The position numbers and the translations under genes were made by a program. Positions 61,044 through 64,000 of a stretch of 64,000 nucleotides of DNA are shown piece after piece. The notes below the pieces were generated by a model that had not been told where the DNA came from, made no database searches, and saw only the letters and a list, made by a program, of their open reading frames with translations. The first letter of the stretch is position 1. Each line of letters starts with the position of its first letter. Origin of the DNA: Aristolochia californica (Eukaryota; Streptophyta; Magnoliopsida; Piperales; Aristolochiaceae); NCBI GenBank assembly GCA_029961685.1, contig JARWKL010000016.1, positions 19,660,157 to 19,724,156 of the forward strand, written 5' to 3'.

Positions 61044-61181
61044 ATGGATCCAGATCCCACGATGGATGCTGGGAACTGGGACGAAATTATTGCACACAAG
61101 AAGGCTATTTTTCCGACTCAGCCGACCTCCGGTGACGCCAGAAAAGTTCCTTACAGTGAGAAGCTTGTCAGAGCCATTTGA
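61044..61181 (+). CDS. Small 45-codon open reading frame, unrecognised
   Basis: ATG at 61044 to TGA at 61179-61181. The peptide contains GNWDEIIAHKKAIFPTQP and VPYSEKLVRAI and has a natural-looking amino-acid composition. It lies upstream of the GR-RBP TATA-like motif, so it is probably not a uORF of that gene. It may be a relic exon of a larger gene. I do not recognise a family. Confidence 0.25.
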   Translation: MDPDPTMDAGNWDEIIAHKKAIFPTQPTSGDARKVPYSEKLVRAI

Positions 61182-62221
61182 GTTTCAAGTATTATTAATC
61201 CACTTCCTTGTTTGACAAATTTAGTTATCTTCTCAGCTTCTCATGTTAATGGTTGTCACGGTTTGCTTTGCCAAATGGATGTATACAAATGGCAATGAGA
61301 CGATCTTTAATCTGACGACACATAACCGTCCCAGATTCGGACGATCCAGATCTGTTCGAGGTCTCCATTATAAACCCTGCTGCGGGGTCGTCTCTCTTCC
61401 GCGCATAAAACCTAGCCAGGGTTTTAGTGGAGGAAAGAAGAAAGTCGGTAGACGAACCTCTTAGAAGGTGCGATTTTTTCCTCTTTCATCTTTACATTTC
61501 TTAGGGTTCCTGTTTCTGAAACCCTTCTTCAGATATCAATTTCCTTTTTTTTTTTTTATGTGGGTGGGCGATAGAGTGATTCGTGATTACTGATGGAAGT
61601 ACTTGCGTGCTGTGATAGTTTTTTTTTTTGTTAGAGGATCCGTAGTAGCTGGATAATTGTTGTTAAGTTAACCTGTATTACTAATTTGTTATTCTTTTTA
61701 CTGTTTGTGTTGTGTGAGGTTGTTGATGCGGTAACTAATTGGAGTTTGTTGCTGATGTTGATGAAGTTTTTTTTGGGTTACTTATCATTGATAATACGTT
61801 TTAAAGAGGTTTCGGGGTTCTATTTCTGCCTTTCAGGCTGTGCTAGTTCTTATCTGGGGCCGTATTAGGTTTGCGAGCCGGTCGGTGTGCAGGTGTAAAA
61901 TTTAAAGCATTTGTATTTTGTTTGTCAACCTTTGCACCTTATCAAAGGGTTAAATGCCATAACGTTGAGAAAATTAGAAAGTTTATGATTTGGATGTGTT
62001 CACTTCTTTACTATTATGTGTTGGATGGTCATTTGAGAATTGCGAAACAGATAGTTTCCATATGTTGTGTATTTTTATCCTTCTGTTTTGGTGGGGAGTG
62101 GGGTTTTGAGTTCCATTAGCTAGATTGTCAGTTGATGATATGACTTGCGATCTCTTCTTGTTGGCTACCCTTTGGTCAGTGATGCCAATCTACTTTTTCC
62201 CTCTTCCTTCAGGTTCCATAA
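61182..62221 (+). promoter_or_regulatory. GR-RBP promoter and 5' UTR with leader intron
   Basis: A TATA-like TTATAAAC lies at 61368-61375, followed by a CT-rich start region. A probable non-coding exon ends at the donor AAG|GTGCG near 61468. A T-rich intron runs to the CAG acceptor at about 62211-62213, just before the ATG at 62222. Leader introns are frequent in plant GR-RBP genes. No coding capacity otherwise. Confidence 0.6.
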
Positions 62222-63713
62222 ATGGCTTTTGCCAGTAAAGTTGGAAGTTTACTTAGAAGGACAGTTGGCCAGTCCTCATCCACTCCGTCATTATACCAAG
62301 CAATAAGATGCATGTCATCTTCCAAGCTCTTTATTGGAGGTGTGTGTTTCACTTAATCTCGAACACATCTAAAATAATCTGCATAGTGTAACATTCTAAT
62401 GGTTTTCATTGTAGGTCTCTCTTATAGCACGGATGATATTAGCCTTAGAGAGGCTTTCACAGGCTATGGGGAAGTCATTGAAGGTGAGCGACACTTATTT
62501 CATTGAACCTATTGTTTTTTTTCCCCTAGATATAGGTGCAGTGCTGACATAGTTGTACCGCAGCAAGAGTTATCATGGATCGTGAGACTGGGAGATCAAG
62601 AGGTTTTGGATTTGTTTCCTTCACCTCTAGTGAGGAGGCTTCTGCTGCCATCTCTGCCATGGATGGAAAGGTAAAAAGTAATTCTGTGTGAGCTTAATTG
62701 TAAATACTTCAGTTTTTCTTGATAAAGATCTTTAGCACAGAAAAAATTGGCTATTTGATTATGGTATTGGATTCAGCTACCAGAATTTGGAGTAATAGGT
62801 AGCTGATTTTTATCTTCTGGTCAGTAAGTAGTGCAGTAAGGGCCTAGTAAATTCAATGTGGATTGTATGCTGCTCTTATTTGAAGGAAATTTGGTCACTA
62901 TGTTTTCTTCGAGAGACAAAGCTATTATACAATGGAAACTGTATGTGAGATAACAATCCTGTAAGGAAAGGAAACTGAGAATCACTTTAGAACTGTTGAA
63001 CTTCTGCATGAACTCTAAGGAAAGAGTATAAGACATTTAATCTATAATTCTGGTCAAAGATTCTGGCTGATGTACTTAAACCTTACTGGTGCTGTTGTTG
63101 GCAGGATCTTCATGGCAGAATGGTGAGAGTGAATTATGCTACTGATCGGACCGGAGGTTTCCGTGGTGGCGGTGGTGGTTATGGTGGTGGGGGCTATGGT
63201 GGAGGTGGTGGTTATGGAGGTGGAGGCAATTATGGTGGTGGAGGTGGTTATGGAGGTGGAGGCAATTATGGTGGTGGAGGTGGCTATTCTGGAGGCAGCC
63301 CTGGTGGTAACTATGGGGGTGGTGATGTGTATGGTGGCAGTGGCGGAGGTGGCTATGGTGCCCCACCTAGCAGTGCTGGTGGTTTTGGTGGTGATAACTT
63401 TGGAAGTGGTGGCAGTAGCTATCCTGGGGGTGGTGCCGGTGGGTATGGAGGGCCTGTTGGTGATGGTGTAAGTGGAGGCTATGAAGTTGCTGGAGGTGGT
63501 GGTGGTGGGAATGACAACTTCCCTGCTAATCTGGCCGGAAATGACAGCTCTACAAGTGGCATTGGGTCTAGCAGTTTCGGAACAAATGCTAGCAGCAACT
63601 TTGGTGATGATAAACAAGGAGGTTTTAAAGATGTGAACCAGGACTTCGGTTTGGAAGAGAGCTTCAAAGATGACAATGACGAGCCTGATGATTTTGCCAA
63701 CAGGCGAGCGTGA
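62222..63713 (+). CDS. GR-RBP3: Glycine-rich RNA-binding protein, mitochondrial GR-RBP3/ORRM type, 4 exons
   Basis: RNA-binding protein of the class that acts in mitochondrial RNA processing and C-to-U editing. Exons 62222-62339, 62415-62483, 62564-62670 and 63105-63713; phases match and give 300 aa. Residues 1-33 form an Arg/Ser-rich, acid-poor mitochondrial presequence. One RRM covers about residues 35-112, with RNP2 KLFIGG at 35-40 and RNP1 RGFGFVSF at 75-82. From residue 116 a long Gly/Tyr-rich tail of [13 protein letters not shown] repeats runs to an acidic C-terminus rich in Asp, Asn and Ser. A 36-nt repeat inside the tail is duplicated. The leader intron and divergent presenilin lie upstream. 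Confidence 0.9.
63211..63282 (+). repeat. 36-nt tandem duplication in the Gly-rich tail
   Basis: Two adjacent copies of a 36-bp unit, 63211-63246 and 63247-63282, start GTTATGGAGGTGGAGGCAAT and are essentially identical. They encode a 12-residue [12 protein letters not shown] block twice. In frame. Confidence 0.85.
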
Positions 63714-64000
63714 CGAAGCACGATTAATTATATGGTTTAGTGAATTATTCCACCGTTGATTAAGAGCATAACTGTGGTTTTGATAGTGGTTATGAACAGG
63801 TCTAAGTGTCTTTTTCGCTTTCTGTTCCATTTGGTTGTTTTACCCGAATTCCAGCTCTGCACATCGGTTGAGCGAATGATGATGGTATTTTACTAGAACG
63901 ATACATGAATTGTGTAGATGCTTTTAGTTACTCATGCAAGTGCCATTCTACTGTTTTTAATCTCAAATTCGACTTTATTTCCCATCTCATATTCGTGAAA
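63714..64000 (+). other. GR-RBP 3' UTR to window end
   Basis: T-rich 3' UTR following the stop at 63711-63713. No clear polyadenylation signal was chosen. No other gene begins before the window ends. Confidence 0.55.

Noticed and set aside
63054..63830. 258-codon open frame opposite the GR-RBP gene
   Set aside because: It is the antisense shadow of the Gly-rich repeat: GGN codons on + read as Thr/Ile/Ser-rich sequence on -. The sense frame has an RRM and a proper exon structure.

Overview
This is nuclear DNA from a flowering plant, most likely a eudicot. The genes have short phase-consistent exons with GT-AG introns, introns and spacers are AT-rich, and transposons of several classes lie inside introns. 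Two plant-restricted genes (CRR7 for the chloroplast NDH complex, RPK2 for CLE-type receptor signalling) settle the kingdom. I cannot name the species from sequence alone.

Layout, left to right. (1) 309-8297, + strand: a secreted glycerophosphodiester phosphodiesterase (GDPD5/6 type, 7 exons) whose first intron holds a 5.2-kb decayed Ty1/copia element in antisense. (2) 9096-12557, - strand: an intronless LRR receptor kinase of the RPK2/TOAD2 type. (3) 14120-18903, - strand: the 12-exon RPA1 (RPA70 B/D class) ssDNA-binding subunit, with an E2F-like site upstream. (4) 19.86-23.05 kb: a transposon graveyard made of a PIF/Harbinger transposase remnant butted against the 3' half of a copia element. 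(5) 23400-24433, + strand: CRR7, a chloroplast NDH assembly factor. (6) 24678-25387: two miniature LTR (TRIM-like) elements, each with terminal repeats and perfect 5-bp target duplications. (7) 25773-27852: a serine carboxypeptidase-like pseudogene that lost the exons carrying its nucleophile; a fold-back MITE sits at the deletion. (8) 29298-40999, - strand: RPN2, the 26S proteasome base scaffold (14 exons), whose 5-kb intron 5 holds LINE and hAT-like debris. (9) 42.6-46.9 kb: a third decayed copia element. (10) 49578-51560, + strand: intronless EXO70E-type exocyst subunit, with a small duplicated piece of itself 1.5 kb downstream. (11) 54792-57109, + strand: a 6-exon MRS2-type Mg2+ channel closest to MRS2-5. 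(12) a LINE RNase H tail. (13) 59483-60772, - strand: an intronless presenilin. (14) 62222-63713, + strand: a mitochondrial glycine-rich RRM protein (GR-RBP3/ORRM type), running divergently from presenilin.

The genes are separate housekeeping and signalling units, not an operon or cluster. From memory, several of them have near-adjacent Arabidopsis counterparts (RPA1B/GDPD6; RPK2/SCPL25; EXO70E2/GR-RBP3), so the window looks like an ancestral gene block enlarged by transposons. No CRISPR array, rRNA, convincing tRNA or novel multi-gene system was seen. The most interesting local signals are three 33-nt-spaced identical splice donors in RPN2, a duplicated splice donor in MRS2, the pair of TRIM-like elements, and the EXO70 self-fragment.
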